Origin: Gnetum montanum
Lineage: Eukaryota; Streptophyta; Gnetopsida; Gnetales; Gnetaceae
Assembly: GCA_015680685.1 (NCBI GenBank)
Contig: MNCI01016273.1
Location: 1,294,273-1,358,272 of the forward strand
Length of the DNA: 64,000 nucleotides
Direction: 5' to 3'
The notes under the pieces are model-generated. The model did no database searches. It had not been told where the DNA came from and saw only the letters and a list, made by a program, of their open reading frames with translations. The position numbers and the translations under genes were made by a program. Below are positions 33,001-43,440 of this stretch, in pieces. Positions within the stretch are counted from its first letter, which is position 1. The number at the start of each line of letters is the position of its first letter.

Positions 33001-35101
33001 TGATGAAGTTTTGAAGTGGCTTGGTGCCAACATGGGCCACTTCAAAATTTCCATGGATGGATCCATGAATCCTAATGCAAAGGAATCATATCCTTTGTTT
33101 AAGTCTGATGCATTTCCTAAACTATTATTGCAAAAAAATGTGATTGGCATCGTACAAGGATGGACCTTTATGAAGTTCCTGATGGATGACACACTAGAGG
33201 GGATTATTATTGCAAGCCTAGAACCTACTAGATGGGATCAATGACACACTTTCTATTACCACCAAGAATCTTGATGTTAGGCAATGTGAGTCCCCTCATA
33301 GCATGGATGATGAGGAGCCTCTCATGTTTCTAGCATGCATCTTGGAGGTTAAATGATGACATAGGAAGGCTGAAGGAATAGCCAAGGAGAAACTTAAGAG
33401 GTCCATGGAGGAAGCACCACTGACATCAGACAAACCCTCCTTAAAGAAGCTTAAATTTAATCCTAATCCATCGTAGCAAGTAATGATAGGTATGCTTTCT
33501 CTATGTTTAGCTTTTACTATTTTAAAGTTCATGGCTAAGTTATGGTTTCATATGCTAATTGGTTTTCTATGTGTAATGGGTGTAGACAAGCATTAGGTTA
33601 TGGTAGCCTCAGTTCCTATAGAGGAAGAAAAAATGCATGAAAAAGAGGCAGTCCTAAAGCAACCTGAGATTGAAGGATTTGCTAATGTAGATATAAATGA
33701 TCTAGATTCGTTGTTTGATGACGCAACGCTGAGTACATCCTCCATTATCATCCCAGAGGAGGAAGAGAAGAAGCCAGGTATGCCCATGCCTTACTATTTT
33801 TGTCATATCTTATGGTTTAATTTTTCTTTTCATCTTAGCCATTCAATGATTGTTATGCTTATAATAGTTCTTAAGACAATAGTGCAAGCCCTTATCCCTA
33901 AGTCTCATGTGAAACCATGGGTGGAGACTCTAGACAAGGTGGAGTTCATGTGTGGGATGGCTAAGGAAATCATCAACGAGTTGGAACTGATTACACCTGA
34001 GATAGGTAAGGACTTCATTTTATGTAACTTAGTTGTTTGGCCATGTCATAGGTTATGCTTATGTTATGGCTATCTTAGATTGTGCTTTATTTTTATTGGT
34101 TGTATTTAATTCTTGTGTAGTACCTTCTATGGAGTGGGACCCAACAAAGACATGGAGATTGATTCCTTTCCTAAGCTTCCTTCTAATGTATCTAGTGTAT
34201 CCTTAAAGTTGTATGAGACTACTACTGATCTAGCAATGTCATGTGCAAAAAATTTATGGGAGCTAGAGAGGTCCAATGAATACCTATAGAAGGAATTTAT
34301 GGCCTTAAGGGAGAAGACTCAATGGCAAGAGGATACCATTAGAGATCTCCAAGACCACAAGGCCTTTGTGAAAGCCTAAGTGGCTAACTCAGGGAAATTG
34401 TAAACTAAGGAACTCATGTGGGCCTACTACTGGCATATCATTTTGAGCAAAGTAGCAATCTTACAGGAGATGGTGGAACAACAAATGTAGTTGAAAATCA
34501 TCTCTCAGAAAGTTGAGAACTAGAAAGATCACTATTCTTGGATCCTAGAGTGGGGTAAGAAACAAAAGGCCCACAAGTGATAGTACAAGGTGGATTATTG
34601 GGCATACCTTAAGTGGCTTAAGGAGGAGTCAATTGAATGGTATAAGAGAGGGTTATTCATCTAGAGGATCTATGCAGAGAGTGCTTATCAAGTTTGTGAG
34701 AGTACTCTCATGGTGGAGCAATCCCCTACTTCTCTTATTACCACGATAGTAGGTGACACATATAAGGATACTATTACTTAGGATCCACCTACTTGGAATA
34801 TGATAGATAAGACTAACATACTTTTTGACATTGATCTTGGGGATGTTAACTGACTCAACATGACCGAGGACTAGATTCTCCATCATTTAGAGGAAGGCCT
34901 ACCACATCTACTACCAAAACTTATGGAGACAGAATCCCCACAAGTTTGATGTATTTTATGTTTTTTTTTTGTTTTAAGTTATGGTTTTGGCTATTGGTCA
35001 CTAATTGGCTATGTGTTGTGTTTTAGACATCAAAAGACATTGGTAGCCTAAGTGGTGAGGGTGAAGATGATCAAATACTTCCTCCTCTAGATGCTCCTTA
35101 G
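30075..35101 (+). pseudogene. Antisense spliced gene of element F: HAD (FCP1/NIF-like) domain plus coiled-coil protein
   Basis: It lies on the strand opposite to gag-pol. Best exons: 30075-30209 (MAPK start; donor uncertain), 31755-32197, 32278-32513, 32631-33489, 33586-33777, 33883-34005, 34121-34943, 35027-35101, ending in GEDDQILPPLDAP and a stop. Introns 2 to 7 have matching positions and phases (2,1,1,1,1,0) in the copy in element G. Exon 2 reads PILIIVDLVGILC, (after a frameshift) LWSHFSMDMARAIIETLL and QYNANNTLMV...FLNSPN...YCLP, the order of a plant FCP1/NIF-type HAD phosphatase (DLNG, VWS, NTLL, NPP, P.Y). DLNG is DLVG and the DDSP motif is absent, so catalysis is not expected. Exon 4 has VNMNIDEDLFCNLFCVLAD and a basic KPSLKKLKF. 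Exon 7 (LERSNEYLQKEFMALREK...) looks coiled-coil. Nonsense codons are of the C-to-T type. The function is unknown. Confidence 0.78.
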
Positions 35102-35419
35102 TATTATCCATCTACTCATTTTTAGCTTGTTTGGCTAAATTAATTTTATTTTCATGTTGATGACTAATGTTATCCAAGACTATGTTATAAATGATTATTT
35201 TTTGACATTTTTGCCACATAGTGTGGCCATGGCTATGTATGTTATGGATACTTTAAATTTAAATTTAAAATTTTTGTTTTATTTTTGGCTATCTATATTG
35301 TTGCAGTAAGCATTGTAAATGTTATGAACATTGTGAATGGCTACATTGAGGTTTTTGGCTATAAAATTAAGTGGCTAATCTATGCAACAAAAAGATAAAC
35401 AAAAAATATAATAAAATAG

Positions 35420-35645
35420 ACATTTTTCAGTTTTAGGCCATGGTGAGCCATGTTGTGTTATGGTTACATTGCCAGTTTTAGGCCATGATGGGCCACATTA
35501 CCGGTTCAAAGTTGTAACAATTTGTGATGCCAATTTAAGGCCATAGTGGGCTGTGTTATATGATTATCTTTGCTAGTTTAAGGCCATGGTATGCTATGAT
35601 GCTAGTTTAAGGTCTTAGTGGACCATGTTAAAGAGAAACCTATAT
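35420..35645. repeat. AGTTTAAGGCCATGGTGGGCC-type repeats downstream of the antisense gene, element F
   Basis: Five imperfect units, each with (A/C)(G/A)(G/A)TTTAAGG or TTTTAGG then CCAT.(G/A)TGG(G/A)CC, start near 35427, 35473, 35540, 35572 and 35605. Spacing is 30-70 bases. The same place in element G (47880-48430) has the same motif. Confidence 0.65.
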
Positions 35646-36530
35646 TTTTTTGGTTCTTTTATGTTTTAATGCTTTTTTGATATTTATAACATGAGTAAAA
35701 GTAAAGAAAAATAAAAGCTATAATAAATAAAAATGCAAATGAAAGTAGAAACTTAGGCTATATGCATAAGGAGTAAGAAAAAATACATAAAAAGGTATAC
35801 CAAATTAGGCTACATGGCTATTGGTGCATTTAGTTATATGGATGTGGAATGAAAAAGGTTAAGATAAACTTCACTTATGTAAATTCTTCCTAATCGTTGC
35901 AAGATTAGAGAATGAGTAAGGTCTACTTTACACAATATTATATTCAAAATTCCCTACATTGACAATGTTAAAAGGGACTTCATCCCATACTGCATCTCAT
36001 TACTTATCATTATCATAATTGGCTTTCTTGGATTGTTGAATTTCATGGCTGGGTGATTCTTCTTGAAGCTTCACTTTAGACCCCTACTCTATGTTCACAT
36101 TTTTGATAGCCACAGGAACCACATTATTACAATGAATGATGATTTCACCTTCCTCATAAGGAACGTGAATTTCTTGGTTGATGGCAAAGGACACATTTTG
36201 TAATTGGGCTAGCCATAGTCTTCCTAGGATAAGGTTAAACCTTGGTGTCTTCTCCACCACAAAGAAATTGGTGGTTGTGGGGAATTACTCTCCTACCACA
36301 AAATTATAAGGAGATAGGCCCCTTGATAGCAACCCTTGATCCATTGAAGGATTTGAAAGCTACAATTGATATAGGCTGTATCTACTTAGTTAGGTCCAGG
36401 CACTAGACAATGGTACATGGGATGATGTTAGTTGAGGATTCATCATTAACATGCACCTCATGCACTTTAAACTACCCTAAACATATGGTTATAAACAAAT
36501 AATCCCTATTCACTTCACCATTTTGGGGAT
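35646..36530 (-). pseudogene. Protease C-terminal part of element F (left of element G)
   Basis: Minus strand from 36530: HVNDESSTNIIPCTIV (36460-36421; active site, equivalent to HVDDGVATNVIPYPIV in G, with Asp-Gly changed to Asn and Glu), then VAFKSFNGSRVAIKG, and decayed copies of the LxFGxxWL and GGEVxIHGDE blocks to about 36080. The rest (35646-36000) is non-coding. Its N-terminal part continues right of element G at 53861. Confidence 0.7.
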
Positions 36531-37825
36531 TGTAATGATGAAAAACTTCAGTCACTAGAAATACCAAACGAAAATCCATGTACATAGTTCTAACCTCGGA
36601 TCCATGCGAGGACCATGCTGGAGAGAAAAATGAATCCGAGGTGCCCTGAACGGTCTTGTCGATCAGATAGGGACTTATTCAATCAATAAAAGGTTTGGTA
36701 GTAATTTGATGGTGAAATGAAGATTCTTTATAAAGCGATGCAATATCGTCAATCCTGAAAGCAATTGAAGACAATGCAAATGATTTGGATGAGATTGCCA
36801 AATCTGTCTAACTAGGATTCAAGGGATCAGATCTAGTGGAGAATACAATCTCAGGATCTGGGATTTAATTTATAAAAAAATAGTGTTTGATACAATGATT
36901 TCAGGCGGGCTTCAGTTTGGACGAAGCATATGCTAGTAACAAGAAAGTTATATAAAGATGAAACAAGCGAGGATCAATCTACCTTGATCTAGCCAATCTC
37001 AGCGTAAGGAAGTCAAACCCATGGGAGAATATCTGGTAGCTGATTGTTTCTGATCAAGAATTCTTGTCAATCACCTTCGACGTTCTCACGATCGCTGATT
37101 CTCTTTTTCCTCTTTCACCAACCTTGAAAGAAAAATATTTGCCCATCCCTTTGATCTTCATCAACTGAAGCATTTATAAGGTTAGGGTCAGGAGAAAAAT
37201 GTGGTTTATATGACATGTGTCCTAAACCTACAAGATGTCGTTGACTTGACGTGGTGGTTGCTGAAGCTTCTGACGCCACCTTACACACTAAAGCGTAATG
37301 CATCGTAAACCGGGAATTTGGAAATAGGGATTATGCAACGACACACTAGAGAGCATATCACATTGTACAGATTGCTGTTACTTGTATCACTATTGTCCAT
37401 GCTTATGCTGCGCTACGCCAGATTACGCTTCACAGCGTAGTCCATCGTAAAATAGCGTGTCTGCAAAGAAAAACGAAGTGTTTGTTGAAGCCTTGAACAT
37501 CTATCATCCCTGATGTTTGCAGCATACTATTTTCTAACATTATGTTGCATAATGTGATGTTACGCTATGTAGCGTAATACAGCGTAATTTTCCAAAATTT
37601 AAGATTTTTTTTAAACAAATAACTTGCAAAGTTGGAAGTTTTGCCGCCGTGCATCCATCGCTTTGCTCCGTCTTCTGGAATTTTCTTGTGCTACGCTATG
37701 TAACATGGTGGGATAGACCTTCGACTAAAAAGGAACTTGATGCACTGTGCCCTATTACAACCCTTTTTCTGAATCATCAGCCTTTACCTGAACTGCTGAG
37801 GCCTCGAAATTTTTACGGTGTTTCA
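36531..37825 (-). repeat. 3' LTR of element G (1,295 bp)
   Basis: Plus-strand ends TGTAATGATG and CGGTGTTTCA; it pairs base for base with 52558-53855. Candidate TATA boxes on the minus strand are CTTATAAATGC near 37170 and TTTATAAAG near 36731. U3 (37280-37825) is rich in TACGCTA/TAGCGTA words, among them TTACGCTATGTAGCGTAA at 37560-37577. Confidence 0.92.
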
Positions 37826-37842
37826 ATGGACCCTCTTTGTTG
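37826..37842 (-). other. Polypurine tract of element G
   Basis: Minus strand CAACAAAGAGGGTCCAT directly before the 3' LTR, nearly identical to the equivalent 17 bases of element F. Confidence 0.75.
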
Positions 37843-39010
37843 ACGTTTAGAGGACTTTCCCGAAAGACATCAACAAAGATTATGAAACACTGAAAAGGCA
37901 AAAGCATTATCAACATCTATCGGAGACTGCTCAAATATTGCTTTGTCAAACTTAGAAGTGTGAGGATGAAGGGCTATAGGTTATGGAAGGGATCTTATAG
38001 GAGTTAGAGATGGTAGGTTCGGGGAAGACTCAAATACATGAACATAAAGATTTTCCAAACAAGTCATTACGTCCTTTCACTATTATGTTTATGAAAGGTT
38101 ACGCCGTTATACTACATATGGAGGGCTTGCAAAGGTGAGTTGTGTTATGCCTGCATGGCCTGGACGAGTTGTTTTACATCCATTTTGCCAAACCCCTCCC
38201 CTCTTTTATTTTTTTCTTTTTTTTGAAAACAATGTAGATTGCATGCCACCATGCGAGCTGTGTTACGCCAGTTTGTTTGCATGATAATGTAAATGGATCG
38301 ACTTAATGCTCATGTTCTGTACAAGTGGGGAACAAGGCAGGGAAGGAAAGGGGGAAAACAAGGTAAGGTACCTGGGAGAGGTAGGATTTGCACTTCCAAG
38401 TGACAAGGCGAGTCTGAGTAGCCACCCCGGATACCATGATGCCTCACCTTCCAATGAAAGTATTCTTGATCAATGTTATCGTAACAAGTAACCTGCAAAA
38501 CACAACATAGAACAGAAAGCCAGAAACAAACGTCCTAATCGCTAAGGAGGGAGGCTGTTGAAACAAGCGCCATCCAACATGATAGGGAGAGTGTAGGCCC
38601 TTGAAACTAGAACTGTAGAAAGCAGCAAGAGTGCCAATGTTCCACGGTTCCTATAGTTGCCATCGAGAGCCAGATTCGTCTTGCTCAAAGGACTATGCAA
38701 AGAACATGTCAGACGAATATGTCAAGCCAGAATCTAGTGACGGTGATGGATGGAGGCTGTTGAGGCTACGAATGACCACAGTTTCTTCATGGCCCCAAGC
38801 AGTGAAGTTGATCCCAGAAGGTGTAGCTACAGAGCAGTCATTGTAGCAACATCTTCGAGGGGTTAGTAGTATGCCTTTCAACATGTCTGAGGAATCAGCA
38901 GAATGCTAGCAGGGTAACGACGTTGTGTCTGTTCCAATGCCTTACCTGCTCCATGTGGTAGGGATGTAGTGCAAGAATGATCACGCTCGCTTACTTCATG
39001 GATGGCTTGT
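37843..39010 (-). other. Non-coding 3' untranslated region of element G
   Basis: No domain is recognisable on either strand. Short overlapping open frames around 38263-39090 share no motif with anything else here and have no partner in element F. Expected position of a long 3' untranslated region in Tat-lineage elements. Confidence 0.5.
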
Positions 39011-39014
39011 TGAT

Positions 39015-39350
39015 AGATTCTAGTTTTAGGCCCTGGTTGACTGTTGTTGTTGGTTTTAAGTCTTAGCAGACCGTGGTCCTGGTTTAACATCTGGGTAGAC
39101 TGGAATCTGCTATTTTTATGTCATAGCGGATGATGGAAGGGCTAGTTTATGGTCCTACCAGATCGTGCTGTGGGTGTCAATTTTATTTCATGACCCAAGG
39201 ATAAGTCTGTGCTGGTTTAGTGTCTTAGCAGACATGTGCTTACCTTTTCTAGTTTAGCGTCTTGGAGGACGTGTGCAAGAACTGCTAGTTTTACGTCATA
39301 GCGAACGTGTACAACTTTGCCAGTTTTACATCGTAGCAAATGTTTGTTAC
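39015..39350 (-). repeat. Array of about ten short repeats in the 3' region of element G
   Basis: The unit is close to GCTAGTTTTAGGTC.TAGCAGACCGTG and starts near 39018, 39053, 39081, 39108, 39141, 39174, 39213, 39248, 39287 and 39323, i.e. every 28-39 bases. Units differ from each other at many sites but keep GTTT and the TC.TAGC.GAC core. Hypervariable tandem repeats in the 3' region are known for Tat elements. Confidence 0.7.
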
Positions 39351-39375
39351 CTGATTTTGAGCTGAGTCGATGTTC

Positions 39376-40440
39376 AGATGTAATACTGGTTTAGGTATAG
39401 ATGATTCACTGGATTTGGTAGTTCGTTGCTGTCGATGTCTACTAACTTGAATGCTCCGTTGCTGTATGCATCGATGACCAGGAAAGGGCCTTCCCAGTTT
39501 GTAGAGAACTTGCCTACTAGTTCACGAATGACCCTGAGAACTAAATCTCCTTTCTCGATCAGTTATCGATGTAGGTTGTGCTGATGCTTTTGTCTCTGTT
39601 TGTCCTAATATCTCTCGATGGTGTCGAGCGTCTGGATGCATTTCTCCTCTACTGAGTCTAAATCCGCGATTCTGTACTCATTGTGCTAAGCCTCATTTAT
39701 AACCGTAGATAGGATCATCTGCAATGAGGGAACTTATAATTCCAAGGGCAACACTGCTTCGGATCCGTAGACTAGGCTGTAGGGTGTCCTGTTTATGGCT
39801 ATTATGCACGTTGTACGATACGCTCATAGCACATAGAGGATTTTTTCATGCCACCGCTTCTTATTACTGTCGAGCATTTTCTTGAGTAAATTGATGATCA
39901 CCTTGTTCATTGCCTCTGCTTGACCATTTTCTTGCAGGTAATAAGGTGAAAAAAAAGATTTCCTAATACCAAGATTATTGCAAAATGATTTGGTTTCTAC
40001 GCTACTAAATTATGGTCCGCTGTTAGTCACAATAGTCGTAGGGAGTCCAAATTTGTTTACAATATTGTCTAAGATGAAATGGAAAACCTAGCAAGATGTA
40101 ATCTTTCGTAGGGGGATAGCCTCAACCCACTTTGTAAAATACTCAGTGGCTGTGATAATGAAGCTATGACCTATGGAAGATTTAGGCGAGATGGGGCCTA
40201 TGATGTCTAGTCCCCATTGTTGGAATGGCCAAGTAATTTTGGTAGTGTGTAACTCAGTTGGTAACACATGTATTAGATTTGCATAACACTAGCGCATGTC
40301 ACACATCTTAACCTTGGCAAGGCACTCTTTTTCCATGTATGGCCAGTAGTACCCTAAGCGTCTAATTTTAGTAGTCATTGCTTGTGGGGCTACGTGTCCT
40401 CTGCACAGCCCTTCGTGGACCTCATTAACTATTCACTATG
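39376..40440 (-). pseudogene. Integrase of element G
   Basis: Minus strand: AVKIMARKILRAGYYWLYMEKEC and a partial zinc-finger, then WGLDIIGPISPKSS (first Asp), FTKWVEAIPLRK, TIVTNSGP.FSS (second catalytic Asp now Asn), NGQAEAMNKVIINLLKK (Glu kept), AYRTTCIIAINRTPYSLVYGSEAVLP. The C-terminal part reads KGDLVLRVIRELVGKFSTNWEGPFLVI and ends NHLYLNQYYI, complete for this family. Stops interrupt it at least five times. Confidence 0.87.
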
Positions 40441-41120
40441 CTTGGTCACTATTAACGCAGGTAAGCAATACCCCATCAAAGAAGTGTCTACAGAGAGTAC
40501 TATCTCCAAGGATGACGTATTGCCTGACATGTTTGCGCACTACATCTTTTTGCTCATGTGTTAGCTCATGTGGTGGTTCGCCATGCAGAAGGTAAGTTTT
40601 AATGCTGTCATACCATTCTGACATTCCATCCACATTTAATGAAGAAATTTGCACCACTTGAATGACAGGCTCTGTACATTCTATCATTAAAGTGGGCCAA
40701 GTGGCAAAAAAATGTGGTCGCATGTTTAGTGCCAGTGTTGCCAGTGCATTGGCGACAGCGTTTTCGTTGTGCGGCACGTGTTGAGCATTGGTTGTCATAA
40801 ATTGCTTCAGGAGATCTTTAGCCATATTGTAGTAGGGTTGTAGGTGCATAGCCTTGCAGGTGTAGACTCTTGTAATTTGATTGATTACCAACATCGAATC
40901 ACCTTGGATTGCCAGGTGTTGAATGTTGAGTTCTCTAACCTTCAACAATCCGCTAAGGAGCCCCTCATACTTTGCCACGTTGTTTGTACAAGGGAAGGTT
41001 AGGTGGTAAGCCGATGGATGCACATCCTCAGGAGAAAGTGTAACAACGGCGATGGCACTACCACCTCTAGTGGTTGAAGCTCCATCAAAATATAACGTCG
41101 CTTCAAGGCCTGTCGATACA
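40436..41120 (-). pseudogene. Second (archaeal-type) RNase H of element G
   Basis: LYFDGASTTRGGSAIAVV carries the first catalytic Asp. NNVAKYEGLLSGLLKVRELNIQ carries the Glu, HLAIQGDSMLVINQI the next Asp, and NAQHVPHNENAVANALATLA the final Asn/Asp region. The open piece is 40436-41023 (195 codons). This second RNase H follows a normal but weaker first one and is the diagnostic trait of the Tat branch. Confidence 0.85.
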
Positions 41121-41223
41121 GGGCTTAAACTATGTACATATTCATTTGGGAATTCTGGCTCTATTGTAGCTTGATCGTTAATCGACGATGTTGCTAATTA
41201 GTAAGCTATGCCCTAGCCTTTGG

Positions 41224-42630
41224 TGGATGACTACACAACATAATGCAAATCAACCTCAGTTTTGATAGCTTTCCAATGAGCTATCCTACTACTTTCATAC
41301 AAATTGTTGGAGATAGCCCGCAGAACGTTACTTTTACAAATTATGTTGACTTGACTGTGGAAAAGGTAATGCGTACATTTTTTAAGTGTGAAAACTAATG
41401 CCAAAAAGTTATGCTCCACTTCGTTGTACCTTGTTTCGTACGTGAATAGAGCATGACTGAAGTAATAGATAGGTGCTTCTAACCCATCATTCCTTTTCTG
41501 GAAAAGTAACGCAGCTATAAACATGTCTGAGTTAGCTAGATAAATGTAGAAAGGCTAATCCCTTTGTGGCAGGAAAACTGTTGGTAAATGTTGTAGCTCT
41601 TCTTTTAAATTGTCAAATATGTGCTGGCAATCATCAGTCCATTCAAAATTGACACCCTTCCTCAGAAGATGTTGCATGGGGTGTAATTTATATGTTAACT
41701 TTGAAATGAATCATTTGGTGAACTGAAGCCTACCCTGTAACCCACGTAGTTCCTTGAGATTTGTTGGTGGCATTAAATCGGCGATGGCTTTAACCTTGTC
41801 GGGGTCGACTTCGATGCCAATCTCTAATACCACAAACCCAAACATGCGTCCAATTTTGACTCTGAATATGCATTTCTTCAGGTTAAGTTGTAAGTCATGT
41901 TGCAGACATCGTTTAAGAACTAACTCTAGGTCTTTTGAATGATCTTCTGACTTTATAGACTTGACAGCTATGTCATCTATGTAGTCGTTCAATCTCCCTA
42001 AGAGGTAATCGCTAAAGATGTATGTCATGGCTCGTTGATATGTTGCTCTAGTGTTTTTTAACCCGAAATACATCATGATGTAGCAGAAGGTTCCCCAAGG
42101 CATCATGAATGTTGTGGTTAATTGGTGATCTAGGTTAATATGAATTTGCTTATATCCTGAAAAGCCATCCATAAAGGATAGGAGCGCATGACCAGCTGTT
42201 GTGTCGATCAGTTGGTCGATACTCGGTAATAGGAAGTTTTCCTTAATTGTAGCTTTGTTCAGATCCCAGAAGTCTATGCAGATGTGTATGCCTCCCATTT
42301 TCTTAGAGACAACTACAATGTTGGACACCCAATCTGAGTAATCAATTGCACGGATGAAGCTAGCCTGATATAGCTTGGTGATTTCATCATGCATTGCTAG
42401 CACGATTTTCAGCTTAATCTTTCATGCCTTCTATCTAATTGGTTTCATGTGTGGGTCTAAGATTATGTTGTGCTGTATTAATCTCAGGTTTAAACCTGGC
42501 ATGTCTTCATATGACCATGTGAATATAGCAGCGTTGTTTTGGAGCACTTGGGTTATGTCACTTTGCATCTGTTGGTCTAGAAGGGAACTAACCCTAAGAG
42601 TTTTATTTTTACCCTTGTGCGTAACCACAA
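41224..42630 (-). pseudogene. Reverse transcriptase and first RNase H of element G
   Basis: Starts near 42628 (MVTHKGKNKTLRVSS, FTWSYEDMPGLNLRLIQHNI). The RT core in 42403-41711 is open for 230 codons: SNIVVVSKKMGGIHICIDFWDLNKA, LLSFMDGFSGYKQIHI (first Asp pair region), PWGTFCYIMMYFGLKN and the catalytic NDYIDDIAVKS (YIDD at 41972-41983). The thumb is followed by RNase H 1: FIAALLFQKRN, IYYFSHALFTYETRYNEVEHNFLALVF and VNIICKSNVLRAISNN. Three stops separate the open pieces. Confidence 0.92.
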
Positions 42631-42639
42631 GGACCTCGC

Positions 42640-43300
42640 TGAGGGGGTCCTCGGTTACATCACCAGCCCCCAGGTCGAGTGTTCGGGCCAGATGTTCTGG
42701 CTAGTTTGGGGATGTTTCCAAAGTTGCTATGGTTGCATCATAAAGGGAAGGGTCTGTTTCTATCAGCATGTGATTAAACTACCTAATGATCTTCCCATGT
42801 GGCCCTATTAAGGCTAAGGGTGTAGATAAGGCTACATCCATTTGCGAGTGGCCCTGCAAAATCACCAAAAATGGAAGTTGTTACATCGTTTTTCCGCCAA
42901 TTTGTTAACTGATAAATTTTTTTTTTCTATGTCAAAATTACGTATTAAAAAAGTTTCCAGTTTAAGGTCTTAATAGACCGTTACAAATGTGCATAGCTTG
43001 TAAAAAGAAATGCCAAGTTGAGCATCCCAGACGCTAGCATATGAAATGATATGAAAAGTGCAACGTGGAGCATCTAGCGTATCGAAATGGTTGGATTTGC
43101 ATTTCACACAACCGTAGTTAATGTGGTCGAATTACGAGGTGATAAGCATTGCATTAGTTTAGGATCATTTTGGATCATAATCCAAATGATATCTGCAACA
43201 TTAATGCCCAGATCCTCATGTTTTATGTCATACTGACACATGCGTTTCGGGAAAGTTCCACATCAATCGGGTAGAAATAATCAGTTGGTTTTGAGAATTT
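42640..43300. other. Spacer between RT and antisense gene, element G
   Basis: No domain seen. One isolated CAGTTTAAGGTCTTAATAGACCG unit, of the short repeat family, lies near 42957-42979. In element F the same spacer has grown to over 3 kb by the satellite-like array. Confidence 0.5.
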
Positions 43301-43302
43301 TG

Positions 43303-43310
43303 TTTATAAA
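43303..43310 (+). promoter_or_regulatory. Possible TATA box of the antisense gene, element G
   Basis: TTTATAAA, 131 bases before the proposed start codon at 43441. The equivalent stretch in element F (near 29880, GTTTTTATTAAGAAC) is only weakly similar, though GAGAAGAG...GCAAGG about 50-80 bases before the ATG is shared. It suggests the antisense gene has its own promoter, not proven. Confidence 0.35.
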
Positions 43311-43440
43311 CCAGTGGTTCATACCCAAAACAGGTTACTAATATCATGAATTTGGACCTGGTTATAGTGAGAAGAGAGCGTGAGCAAGGCGTGAGCAGAC
43401 GATTTTTCGAAGACTTTGTTCAATTGTGACTTTTGCAACA

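Noticed and set aside
37160-37200. CCTAACCTTATAAATG/CCCTAACC string resembling plant telomere repeat CCCTAAA
   Set aside because: A single imperfect copy in each LTR of element G, overlapping a TATA-like sequence; no tandem repetition.
38263-39090. Several overlapping 60-70 codon frames on both strands as possible extra genes of element G
   Set aside because: No shared motif with element F, overlap on both strands and no recognisable domain; the area fits a long 3' untranslated region.
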